Positions 19,709 through 27,114 of a DNA stretch of 64,000 bases are shown here, piece by piece. The position numbers were made by a program, and so were the translations under genes. Origin of the DNA: Roseovarius nubinhibens ISM (lineage in GTDB: Bacteria > Pseudomonadota > Alphaproteobacteria > Rhodobacterales > Rhodobacteraceae); the NCBI RefSeq assembly GCF_000152625.1, contig NZ_CH724156.1, positions 1,551,466 to 1,615,465 on the forward strand, written 5' to 3'. The notes under the pieces are model-generated. The model did no database searches. It was given only the letters and a program-made list of their open reading frames with translations, and was not told where the DNA came from. The first letter of the stretch is position 1. The number at the start of each line of letters is the position of its first letter.

Positions 19709-22097
19709 AATTCGGAAGATCACGGTTTCTCGCTTTCGCGGCGCGCGCTTCGTGCTCCCTCTCGATTTTTCGAAGAGTACGAAGAGTGTTGCCATCTTCG
19801 GTGAGAACGCATCGGGCAAGAGCACGATAACAGATGCCCTTGAGTGGTTCATTCATGACCGTGTGGACCACTTATGGCGGGAGGACTGCAAACAGGACTC
19901 GCTGCGCAATGTGTTAGCCGACGACAAGCCCAGCAGCGTCGAACTGGTTTTTGATGGCACTGACCGCAACGGGAACAAGGCGCTCTCGGAGGCGCTGAAG
20001 ACGTCAGCCACCTTTGCCAATGAACATGTGGCGCAGCTTGTTTCCGACTTGAAAAGTGACAATATCATTCTCAGACACGCCGATATTATTAACTTTCTGG
20101 ATAAAACAAAGGGCGGGAAACGTGAGGCCATTGCTGACATTATTGGCTATAGCGAAATTACGAAATTTAGAAACGTCATTCTGCAGACGAAGAACCAGCT
20201 TGAAAAAGAAACAGAATATACGACGGCAAAACAGCAGATTCAGCGCCTGCAATCAGGAATGATTTCGGAAGTAGGGCAAGTTGTTCCCAACAAACAAGAA
20301 TTCTACAGCGTGGCCGCAAAGGTCATGAAGCCATTTGCCCTCAAGACACTTGTCACTGACGAAGATTCCTACACTGAAGCACTGGAAGAGCTGCGGGGAC
20401 AAGGCAGTAGCGAAGAAAAGATACGCCTGGCAGAAAGGCTTGCGCATCTTGAGAAAGTTTGCGGCGATCTTATCGCCGACATTGATCAGCTTTCAGATGA
20501 TGCCACGGCATTTACAGATATTTACAACGCCCTCGCTAAGGAGAGCGAGAACGTTAATAAGCTGCGGCTCAGCGACTTTCTAACGCGCGGCAAGGCAGTC
20601 CTGGATGACAAGGTCTTTACTGATCCGCAATGCCCGTTTTGTCTGGAGCCATATGAGCTTGCCCAACTCCAGAATGAGGTTGGCAAGCGCTTAGAAGCGT
20701 TAGAGGCCTTGCAAAAGCAGCTCGACGAAGCAGGCACGCTCAAGGATGCACTTGCCGAGGCCGTCACCAACGCAGGCGTCAAGACGAAAACCATCATAGA
20801 GACCTATTCCGATCTGGAGGATTTCTCATCGCTAATCGAGACTGCGAAGTCTGCGCGCCTCAACCTGCGCGACTATCTGAAAGCGCTGAAATCCGCCTTT
20901 GAGGACAAGAAAGTTTTTGAGGTCTCCGCTGATTTCGATGCCGATCTCAAGGCGTTGCGTTCGGAATCTGAAAAGGCCGCGAAGCAAGCCAACGAGGCTG
21001 CCAAGAAGCTGCAGCTCACGGAGCTGGAGAAGAAGGTCGCGGACGCATCGACCAAGCTCAAAATGGTCAGCGAGCTAGTGAATGATTTCGAGACTTATCA
21101 AAACATAAAGGATGCTTACGAAGTTCAAATCATCACGCTCTCGTCGATGCTGGAAGCCTTTGTCAAGGTTCAGAACAGCACGCTTCAAGCCGTTCTGGAC
21201 ACCATCAGCTCTGATGTTGGTGATTTCTACAAGGCGCTTCATCCCAAGGAGAGCGTGGATAAGGTTCGTCTGACAATGGTTGGCGATGAAGGTGTCGAAT
21301 TTCAATATGCTTTCCACGGTAAGCCAACACAGCCGCCACGGAAGTACCTGAGCGAAAGCCATCTCAACAGCCTTGGTGTGGTACTGTTTCTTGCCAATGC
21401 CCGCATCTTCAACAAGCACGCCAAATTCCTTGTTCTTGATGACATCGTCACAAGTTTCGATACATCACATCGCCGCAGGCTCCTGCGACTGTTAAGGGAT
21501 GAGTTTTCAGATTGGCAAATCATCATCCTGACACACGAGAATGTTTGGTTCGACATCATTAAAAGTGAAATGGGACAGCATGGCTGGATTTTTCATGAGG
21601 TCCAGTCTGATGGTGCCAATGGCATTGTTCTCGAAAATAGCCCCGCAACTCTAAAAGAGATCATCGAACAAAAGAAGGGCAAAGAAGACGTCACCAACGA
21701 CCTACGCAAACTTCTAGAGTTAGTACTCAAGAACATCTGCCAGTCACTTGAGGTCAAAGTTGCCTTCCGCTTTAATGAGTTCAACGAAAAGCGCATGTCC
21801 GGCGAATTGATCAGTGCACTGCGTTCTACATTGACCACCAAGTCTCCTGATCTTTTGAATACAAAAATCTTCTCTGATCTGGCGGGCTCGGCCCTCATTG
21901 CTAATCTGGTCTCTCACGATAATGCTGACAAGATCGTTGGCGGAGACATTGATGTTTTGCTTGAAGATATCGAGAAGCTTGTCGCGCTTTTTGTGTGTGA
22001 GCATTGCAGCCGTCATATCCGTGCAGATGTAGATGTACCCGGTGAGAAGGTCATTTCCTGCAAGTGCGGCAAGTCAAAGATTCCTTGGAAATCTTAA
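19701..22097 (+). CDS. SMC/RecF-like ATPase with zinc-hook-like CxxC and C-terminal zinc ribbon
   Basis: 798 aa. Walker A 'GENASGKS' (34-41) is at the N-terminus. The ABC signature 'LSESHLNSLG' (550-559), Walker B 'FLVLDDIVTSFD' (576-587) and H-loop 'THE' (611-613) come after a long coiled coil, as in Rad50, SMC and RloC. 'CPFC' (311-314) sits near the middle of the coil like a zinc hook. The last 130 residues are helical with 'NLVSHDN' (735-741), somewhat like HEPN domains, and end in a ribbon with Cys766, Cys769, Cys787 and Cys789. I infer a DNA- or RNA-sensing effector ATPase. It completes the helicase-methylase-ATPase set. Confidence 0.88.
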   Translation: MTKIRKITVSRFRGARFVLPLDFSKSTKSVAIFGENASGKSTITDALEWFIHDRVDHLWREDCKQDSLRNVLADDKPSSVELVFDGTDRNGNKALSEALKTSATFANEHVAQLVSDLKSDNIILRHADIINFLDKTKGGKREAIADIIGYSEITKFRNVILQTKNQLEKETEYTTAKQQIQRLQSGMISEVGQVVPNKQEFYSVAAKVMKPFALKTLVTDEDSYTEALEELRGQGSSEEKIRLAERLAHLEKVCGDLIADIDQLSDDATAFTDIYNALAKESENVNKLRLSDFLTRGKAVLDDKVFTDPQCPFCLEPYELAQLQNEVGKRLEALEALQKQLDEAGTLKDALAEAVTNAGVKTKTIIETYSDLEDFSSLIETAKSARLNLRDYLKALKSAFEDKKVFEVSADFDADLKALRSESEKAAKQANEAAKKLQLTELEKKVADASTKLKMVSELVNDFETYQNIKDAYEVQIITLSSMLEAFVKVQNSTLQAVLDTISSDVGDFYKALHPKESVDKVRLTMVGDEGVEFQYAFHGKPTQPPRKYLSESHLNSLGVVLFLANARIFNKHAKFLVLDDIVTSFDTSHRRRLLRLLRDEFSDWQIIILTHENVWFDIIKSEMGQHGWIFHEVQSDGANGIVLENSPATLKEIIEQKKGKEDVTNDLRKLLELVLKNICQSLEVKVAFRFNEFNEKRMSGELISALRSTLTTKSPDLLNTKIFSDLAGSALIANLVSHDNADKIVGGDIDVLLEDIEKLVALFVCEHCSRHIRADVDVPGEKVISCKCGKSKIPWKS

Positions 22098-22330
22098 TCA
22101 CACGCACCCTCCGTGCCGGGCTGTCGTGAACCGAGCCTGCCTTCGCCAGTCTCGGCCAAGCGGCTTCCATCCCTTGCGCAATCTATTTCTAGCCATGAAC
22201 GGCCCCCCTGCGCGTCAGAAGCTAACCCGATATCGCTGCACCCGGACTGTTTGTGAGGGCGGAGCACTTCGGATTCAAAATAGCTCATTCTAACCATCTT
22301 AGCGCACACGCCCACCGGTGCGTGTCAGCC
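22098..22330. other. Intergenic region with repeat copy B
   Basis: There is no gene between the convergent ATPase (rightward) and DUF429 gene (leftward). It holds a motif at 22115-22180 that recurs, with changes, at 23862-23921. Both copies begin 'gccgggct', contain 'ccgagcctg' pairing with a later 'ctcgg', and end 'tcccttgcgca' or close to it. The loop between the paired segments differs in length. See the separate repeat entries. Confidence 0.6.
22115..22180 (+). repeat. Repeat copy B (direct, imperfect) bracketing the DUF429/GGCT pair
   Basis: 66 bp, aligned to 23862-23921 in the same orientation. Shared blocks are 'gccgggct', 'ccgagcctg', 'agtctcggcc' and 'atcccttgcgca'. The internal 'ccgag'...'ctcgg' pairing is kept while the loop changes from 15 to 8 nt, suggesting selection on structure. 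Such a pair could be recombination sites or two copies of a conserved structured element. Confidence 0.6.
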
Positions 22331-23140
22331 TCAAAGCAGGTGTGGGTCCGCGATGTGGCCTTCCAGGGCGTCAAAATTATCGGGTTTCCCATAGCCGCTT
22401 TCCCGCTTGCTCCAGGCCCATGCTGCTTGAACTGCGCACAAAAGAGCATCTAGATGGTCGGCTCCAGGATCATCACAAATGCCCTCTGGCGCATCGACTG
22501 CAAATCCATAGCGCGTGATCGCGTCATTTTTCAGGCGATGGAAAAGCTCACGGCGGGCTTCGAATTTTTCATCTGTCTGTTTGCGCTTAGTGTCGCTCTT
22601 GTAGCTTCTGCGGTTGATAAGGGACCGCGCCAGAATGCCAGGATAAGCTTCGACAACGATCCGCAATGGATCGCCCTTCTGCATGTGGGGAATTGTGACA
22701 CCAGAGCCAAGCAAACGCGGCGCTCCTTCGAAGAACATCAATGCGACAGGAACACCGTAAAGCTTTTGGGGGCTAATTGAGCTTGCCAATTTGTCAGTTG
22801 CCCGTCTGTGCTCTTTGTTGCCAATGGCCCGTAGCTTCTTGTAGTTCAAAAGAACATCCCGGAATTCGCTGCGTTCCAGTGAGCCGACGTGGGCGACATA
22901 GTCTGCCCAAGATAGCGGCCAGCCTATGTTTTTCACAAATTCACGCGACTGGCCGAATGGAAAATCAATCCCCGCTATCCAAGGTCCGTTGCGCTGAAGA
23001 CCAGCTTCGAACATCTCAAAATCGGTCCATTCTTCTAAAGTATCGGCGGATAGTATTTTGCCGTCGAAAGAACAATGCAAAGCGGTGATCGGCTTTCGAG
23101 AAGAGGGGACGCTCGTAAAATCAATTCCTATAACGTGCAT
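22331..23140 (-). CDS. DUF429 family protein (predicted RNase H-fold)
   Basis: 269 aa. The N-terminus 'MHVIGIDFTSVPSSRKPI' with an early Asp, a second acidic strand 'WIAGIDFPFG' and a late 'GADHLDALLCAV' match DUF429 proteins. These are predicted to have an RNase H-like fold with an acidic active site; the substrate is unknown. It lies 4 bp downstream of the gamma-glutamylcyclotransferase gene, in one operon, and both are bracketed by the direct repeat. A nuclease role in defence or element maintenance is possible. The family call is from remembered motif layout. Confidence 0.75.
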   Translation of the reverse strand: MHVIGIDFTSVPSSRKPITALHCSFDGKILSADTLEEWTDFEMFEAGLQRNGPWIAGIDFPFGQSREFVKNIGWPLSWADYVAHVGSLERSEFRDVLLNYKKLRAIGNKEHRRATDKLASSISPQKLYGVPVALMFFEGAPRLLGSGVTIPHMQKGDPLRIVVEAYPGILARSLINRRSYKSDTKRKQTDEKFEARRELFHRLKNDAITRYGFAVDAPEGICDDPGADHLDALLCAVQAAWAWSKRESGYGKPDNFDALEGHIADPHLL

Positions 23141-23144
23141 CGTA

Positions 23145-23693
23145 CTATTCTTGCTTTATTAACAGGGCATTATGATCACGATGCTCATGCAACGAAAGCG
23201 CCTTCAGTGCGTCTTGGCGGCTTTTTCTGGTGTGGTCATCGTCGACGACGTGCTGATGAAGGCGCAGCTTCCTTAAATGGTCTTCACCGAGAGTGTGGTG
23301 TTGAGCCCCCGCAATTACTAATGCCAGGTACCAGTCAAAAGGTTTGAGTTGCATATTGGTGAGGCTGGCAATGTAAGTCGTCGCAGTGACCTGTTCAGAA
23401 CCTTGACTTAATTGAACTGAGAGGTTTTCCATACGATCGTAGCCTGAACCGGCACCCTCAGCACGGTCCAACGCGTTCAGCTCACTTTTTTTGATTTCGA
23501 AGAGCGCCCCAGGAGTTGCAAAGTCGTTGCCTGGAACCAAAGTCGCCTTGCCTGACCCATCCTTGCTGAGCTTGGAAAATTCAAGGTCAAACTCGTGCGT
23601 CGTAGCGACACCGATCAGCTGAGCGCTTGGGCAGCGAGCGACCAGACGGGCTGGCAACATATTTGATCCATAGGCAAAATATAGAAAACTCAT
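23145..23693 (-). CDS. Gamma-glutamylcyclotransferase-like (GGCT/AIG2 fold) protein
   Basis: 182 aa. The N-terminal 'YFAYGSNM' is the classic substrate-pocket signature of the GGCT/AIG2 fold, and a Glu in 'RAEGAGSGY' (near residue 79) is in the place of the catalytic acid. Enzymes of this fold release 5-oxoproline from gamma-glutamyl compounds or open gamma-glutamylamine links. It is the first gene of a two-gene leftward operon with DUF429. The biological role on a mobile island is unknown; it might act on a modified nucleotide, peptide or small molecule used by neighbouring systems. Confidence 0.8.
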   Translation of the reverse strand: MSFLYFAYGSNMLPARLVARCPSAQLIGVATTHEFDLEFSKLSKDGSGKATLVPGNDFATPGALFEIKKSELNALDRAEGAGSGYDRMENLSVQLSQGSEQVTATTYIASLTNMQLKPFDWYLALVIAGAQHHTLGEDHLRKLRLHQHVVDDDHTRKSRQDALKALSLHEHRDHNALLIKQE

Positions 23694-24185
23694 GTAACCC
23701 CAGTTCTTGGTTTGAATATAGAAGTTTTATAGGGCATTTCCTCTCGTTTAGTCATTAAAAAATAACGATTTTATCTTACGGCCTGCACATTTCGCTGCTC
23801 TGAAGAATGTACGCATATCAGTGCTCTGACACCCGTTCGGGCATTTTGCACACCCTTGCGGGCCGGGCTTTCGCGCGCCGAGCCTGTAGTCTCGGCCCTT
23901 GGGGCATCAATCCCTTGCGCAGGCGGACAGCAGCGCTGCCCTTGAGGCAGGGCGCGGGCGCTTTGGCCGCCCGCGCGATTACCTTTTCTTTGATTGGGGG
24001 CTGACACCCCATCAACCATCAAGACCAAGCCCTGCGCTATGGCTGCGGGCGAAGGACATGGGCCGTGGCTCGCTGATCGCTGCGCCCGCACCACTCCCAT
24101 GTCCTTCGGTCTGGACGGTCTCCCCCCTCTCTTCGCCAGAGGGGCAGATCGGTTGCATGCGCAACCGATAGCAGGAGAAAAGGAA
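23694..24185 (+). promoter_or_regulatory. Structured leader upstream of ardC
   Basis: About 490 bp without a gene. It contains repeat copy A (23862-23921) and then several hairpins. The largest has perfect 13-bp arms, 'cgaaggacatggg' (24050-24062) and its complement (24096-24108). Next come 7-bp arms (24124-24130 and 24138-24144), then 9-bp arms 'atcggttgc' (24148-24156) and 'gcaaccgat' (24161-24169), ending 16 bp before the ardC ATG with an 'aggag' between. The layout suggests an mRNA leader or a hairpin-dependent promoter used on single-stranded DNA. Confidence 0.65.
23862..23921 (+). repeat. Repeat copy A (direct, imperfect), upstream of ardC
   Basis: 60 bp corresponding to copy B at 22115-22180, in the same orientation. 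The paired segments 'ccgag' and 'ctcgg' are conserved. The stretch between the two copies (22181-23861) contains exactly the DUF429 and GGCT genes, so these may form a cassette. Confidence 0.6.
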
Positions 24186-25103
24186 ATGAAGACAGATGTT
24201 TATCAGAAAGTAACAGACAAGATCATCGCTGATCTGGAGCAAGGCGAACTGAGCTGGCTCAAGCCGTGGAGCGCTGGCAATCTGGAAGGCAAGATCACCA
24301 AGCCGCTACGGCATAACGGCCTTCCCTATAACGGGATCAATATCCTGATGCTGTGGGGCGCGAGCGTCGAGGCTGGTTATCTCTCCCCGTACTGGATGAC
24401 ATTCCGCCAAGCCAAGGAGCTGGGCGCGCATGTGAAGAAGGGCGAGCGCGGCAATCTGGTCGTGTACGCAAACACCATCACCAAGACGGAAGAGCAGGAC
24501 GACGGCAGCGAGGAAGAGCGCAAAATTCCTTTCATGAAAGGCTATAGCGTTTTCAACGTCGAGCAGATCGAGGGTTTGCCGGAGCAATACTATGCGAAGC
24601 CCGAGCCGGTCATTGATCCGGCCTTGCGGATCGAGCATGCGGATGGGTTCTTTGCCGCCACGCGCGCCGACATTCGCCACGGCGGGAACAGCGCCCATTA
24701 CAGCGGCGGCAGTGATCATGTGCAGATGCCAGCATTCGAGACATTCCGTAGCCCCGAGGCATACTATGCGACCCTTGCCCATGAGCTCACACACTGGACA
24801 AAGCACAAGAGTCGTCTTGATCGTGATCTAGGGCGCAAGCGCTGGGGCGATGAAGGCTATGCCCGCGAGGAACTTGTTGCAGAACTTGGCGCAGCATTTC
24901 TTTGCGCCGATCTTGAGCTGACACCAGAGCCGCGCAGCGATCATGCCGCCTACATCCAAAGCTGGCTCAAGGTCTTGAAGGAAGACAAGCGCGCGATTTT
25001 TGCCGCCGCCGCGCATGCGCAACGCGCCGCAGATTTCCTGCATGGTCTTCAGCCCTTGATCGAGGACGAGCAACCCCGAGCAGAGGAAGGAGTCGCCGCG
25101 TAA
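24186..25103 (+). CDS. ardC: ArdC-type antirestriction protein
   Basis: 305 aa. ArdC proteins protect incoming single-stranded DNA during conjugation. The N-terminal part (about 1-120) is the ssDNA-binding ArdC domain ('MKTDVYQKVTDKIIADLEQG'), and the C-terminal zincin-like domain has 'HELTHWTKH' (HExxH, near residue 200) followed by a downstream Glu in 'ELVAELGAAF'. The start at 24186 has 'aggagaaaagg' just upstream. It sits behind a hairpin-rich leader and next to small conserved plasmid-type genes. On an island that carries its own restriction-like cluster, it would help the element enter restricting hosts. Confidence 0.92.
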   Translation: MKTDVYQKVTDKIIADLEQGELSWLKPWSAGNLEGKITKPLRHNGLPYNGINILMLWGASVEAGYLSPYWMTFRQAKELGAHVKKGERGNLVVYANTITKTEEQDDGSEEERKIPFMKGYSVFNVEQIEGLPEQYYAKPEPVIDPALRIEHADGFFAATRADIRHGGNSAHYSGGSDHVQMPAFETFRSPEAYYATLAHELTHWTKHKSRLDRDLGRKRWGDEGYAREELVAELGAAFLCADLELTPEPRSDHAAYIQSWLKVLKEDKRAIFAAAAHAQRAADFLHGLQPLIEDEQPRAEEGVAA

Positions 25104-25136
25104 GCGGCGGCTCCCCGCATGAGGGAGGCAAAAGAC

Positions 25137-25397
25137 ATGGAGCAGCACAACATCACATGGCGCGGCATCGCGTTGGAGATCACCTTCACGCCGGAGAAAT
25201 TCGGCTTGGTGGATCACATCGAGATCATGAGCGAAGGCCGCGCGCCGCTGCCCGTCACCGAGACAGGTTACCGCTCGCACTTCATACCAGCCGGAACTGT
25301 GGCCGCGCATGACGGCGCGACTGCGTTCGTGACAGCATGGCTGGAGCATGAAGCGGTGCGCACCGGCTGGAGTGGCGCGCAGTTATCGCTTTTCTAG
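25137..25397 (+). CDS. Small conserved mobile-element protein downstream of ardC
   Basis: 86 aa, no known domain; the product is compact and beta-rich ('ITWRGIALEITFTPEKFG'). The start at 25137 has 'gagggaggc' upstream. It follows ardC by 33 bp on the same strand, so it is probably in the ardC operon. I recall similar short proteins near ardC on alphaproteobacterial plasmids, but the function is unknown. A strong GC hairpin at 25412-25435 follows and may end the transcript. Confidence 0.7.
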   Translation: MEQHNITWRGIALEITFTPEKFGLVDHIEIMSEGRAPLPVTETGYRSHFIPAGTVAAHDGATAFVTAWLEHEAVRTGWSGAQLSLF

Positions 25398-25411
25398 AGA
25401 GGCCAAAATTT

Positions 25412-25467
25412 CCGCGCCCGCTCGGGCGGGCGCGGGGAGAAAAGGAGCCCCGTCATGGTGACGGGGC
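25412..25467. terminator. Two strong hairpins between convergent genes
   Basis: Hairpin 1: 'ccgcgcccgc' (25412-25421) with its complement at 25426-25435, loop 'tcgg'. Hairpin 2: 'gccccgtca' (25447-25455) with 25459-25467, loop 'tgg'. They lie between the rightward gene ending at 25397 and the leftward gene ending at 25453, so they likely act as terminators for both directions. Neither is followed by a long T-run. Confidence 0.6.
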
Positions 25468-25662
25468 GCACGGTTGTGGTGCTGGCGGCGCTTGGCGCTT
25501 GCGCAGCACACTCTCAACGCTGGCCAGAGCGGCGTGCAGGTTGCCGCGCTCGCGTTCTTGCAGATCGGCGTTGCCGAGAGATTGGCGCAGCGTCTCGCGA
25601 AGATGTTCGAGTGCATGGGTGGGCAGCCCGTGCAACGCATGATGATTGAAGATCGGTGACAT
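25453..25662 (-). CDS. Small conserved hypothetical protein
   Basis: 69 aa from the ATG at 25662 with 'ggagg' about 8 bp upstream; the frame stays open further upstream but without coding character. The product is helical and charged ('EHLRETLRQSLGNADLQERE') with a Pro-rich tail. It has no assigned domain. It is convergent with the ardC operon. The clean ribosome binding site and helical pattern support a real gene; the function is unknown. Confidence 0.55.
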   Translation of the reverse strand: MSPIFNHHALHGLPTHALEHLRETLRQSLGNADLQERERGNLHAALASVESVLRKRQAPPAPQPCAPSP

Positions 25663-26110
25663 TATGGCCTCCATTTCCGTTGAGACCCGGACAATCCAGG
25701 TCTTTCTGGGGACAGAAGGAGGCGCAGTTGGGGGATCGGAAGCACCATTTTCGGGCGCAACGAAGTGAAGCAGGGCACGGCGGAGACTGCCCTTGTTCCG
25801 GCGGCATCCCTGACTGTGCCAAACGGATTTGCCCAATAGAGCTGATTGAACGTGCTGAGTGGAAATCTGGAGGTCGATCTGGTGCCGGTGATGATCATCA
25901 TGCTTGCGCGGCGCTAACCATGCGCTCTCGCTTTGCTCCGGGATTGGTGCGTTTGAAGAGGCCTTATTCCTGAGCGAAGGCGGCCAGCCATCAATATCCT
26001 GCCCGCGCCAGTTCGCTTTGCTCACCCGTGTTGGAAATGACGCCTGCCCTTGAGCCTTCGATCCATCGGAACGGCGCAACGCGCCAACCCCAAACCAAGG
26101 AGATCAAGAC
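25663..26110. other. Intergenic stretch without a supported gene
   Basis: About 450 bp between the small leftward gene and the rightward gene at 26111. Frames that cross it on either strand have unnatural composition. I see no strong hairpin or repeat. It presumably contains the divergent promoters, including a ribosome site 'aaggag' at 26096-26101 for the next gene. Confidence 0.5.
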
Positions 26111-26356
26111 ATGGCACGCAACACACAAAAGCAGACCACCACCTTCCAGCCGAGCGCCCCCGAGTTTCTGGCATGGCACGTCACGCAGCGCGGCGAGAAA
26201 TCCTTCTGGAACAAGGTCGGTGCCGCCTGGCGGCACAAGGACGGCTACGGCTTCACCCTTCAGCTTGAAGTCATGCCGATCAATGGCCGCATTGTTCTGC
26301 GCCACCCGATAGAAGACCCAGCATCACCGGCTCAGGTGAAGGAGGAGGGCGCGTAA
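26111..26356 (+). CDS. Small conserved mobile-element protein
   Basis: 81 aa with 'aaggag' about 8 bp before the ATG. The product has a conserved-looking core ('GEKSFWNKVGAAWRHKDGYG') and a beta-rich second half ('FTLQLEVMPINGRIVLR'). I remember short proteins of this pattern on alphaproteobacterial plasmids and islands, with no known function. It stands alone between the ardC region and the HipBA operon. Confidence 0.72.
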   Translation: MARNTQKQTTTFQPSAPEFLAWHVTQRGEKSFWNKVGAAWRHKDGYGFTLQLEVMPINGRIVLRHPIEDPASPAQVKEEGA

Positions 26357-26394
26357 GCGTCCTTCTTCTTCTTTACGCAGAAATGATCTACTTT

Positions 26395-26512
26395 AATATA
26401 TCGATACAGCGGTGCGATCTATCAAAGTAGATCGCACCTTGCGCTTTCACGGTAGCTATGATATGCTTTAATATATAATAGTGAACCAGTGATGCATTAA
26501 GGTATATCAGGA
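26395..26512. promoter_or_regulatory. Operator/promoter region of the first hipBA operon
   Basis: It contains a perfect 8-bp inverted repeat 'tgcgatct' and 'agatcgca' with an 8-bp spacer (near 26413-26436), and two AT-rich inverted elements, 'tgatatgctttaatat' (near 26459) and 'gcattaaggtatatca' (near 26493), that are roughly reverse complements. HipB-like repressors bind such pairs to autoregulate their operon. The elements differ from those before the second hipBA module. Confidence 0.55.
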
Positions 26513-26514
26513 AA

Positions 26515-27114
26515 ATGACCTACGCTAGCGAACACATAGCCGTAGCTTTGCGAGAGGCTAGAGAGAACAAGGGGTTAAGCCAAAGAGAGCTGAGCAAGCG
26601 ATCAGGTGTCCCCCAGTCGCACATCTCTAAGATCGAGAGCAACAACGTTGATCTTCGTCTCTCCAGTCTCGCATCGCTTGCTCATGCGCTTGATCTGGAA
26701 CTTGCGCTGATCCCGCGCAAAGCAGCCCCAGCGGTGCGGTCAATCACACGCAGCACCACCCTCCAGTCTGATCGCGGCAATGCCGATGCACTGCGCGAGT
26801 TGGTCCGCGCCCAAAGAGCCCTTGCCGCACTTCCGGCCGCTATGCACGACAGCGGCGCAGCGCAGACCTTGCAAAAAAACTTGTCCGAAATGAACAACTT
26901 CCGAAATGTAATCCAGGAGTCAGACGCTCTCCGGCAAATGCGGATTGCGATTGAGACCGTAAGCAACTCAGATGGCATGAAACGGCTTCAGGAAATCGCC
27001 AAGGACGCTCAACGCATAAGAAACATGCTGGCGCACAGCATTGGGCAAATCAGCAACGAGACTGCGCGCAGCAAACCAGCGTACCGATTGGACGAGGAGG
27101 ACAGCGATGGCTGA
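26515..27114 (+). CDS. HipB-like XRE-family antitoxin/repressor
   Basis: 199 aa. The N-terminal helix-turn-helix (about 8-65) includes 'KGLSQRELSKRSGVPQSHIS', the typical Xre recognition segment. The remaining 130 residues are helical and longer than classic HipB (about 90 aa), possibly a kinase-binding or multimerisation extension. It overlaps hipA by 8 bp. The expected job is to bind the operator upstream and to neutralise the HipA kinase. Confidence 0.85.
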   Translation: MTYASEHIAVALREARENKGLSQRELSKRSGVPQSHISKIESNNVDLRLSSLASLAHALDLELALIPRKAAPAVRSITRSTTLQSDRGNADALRELVRAQRALAALPAAMHDSGAAQTLQKNLSEMNNFRNVIQESDALRQMRIAIETVSNSDGMKRLQEIAKDAQRIRNMLAHSIGQISNETARSKPAYRLDEEDSDG

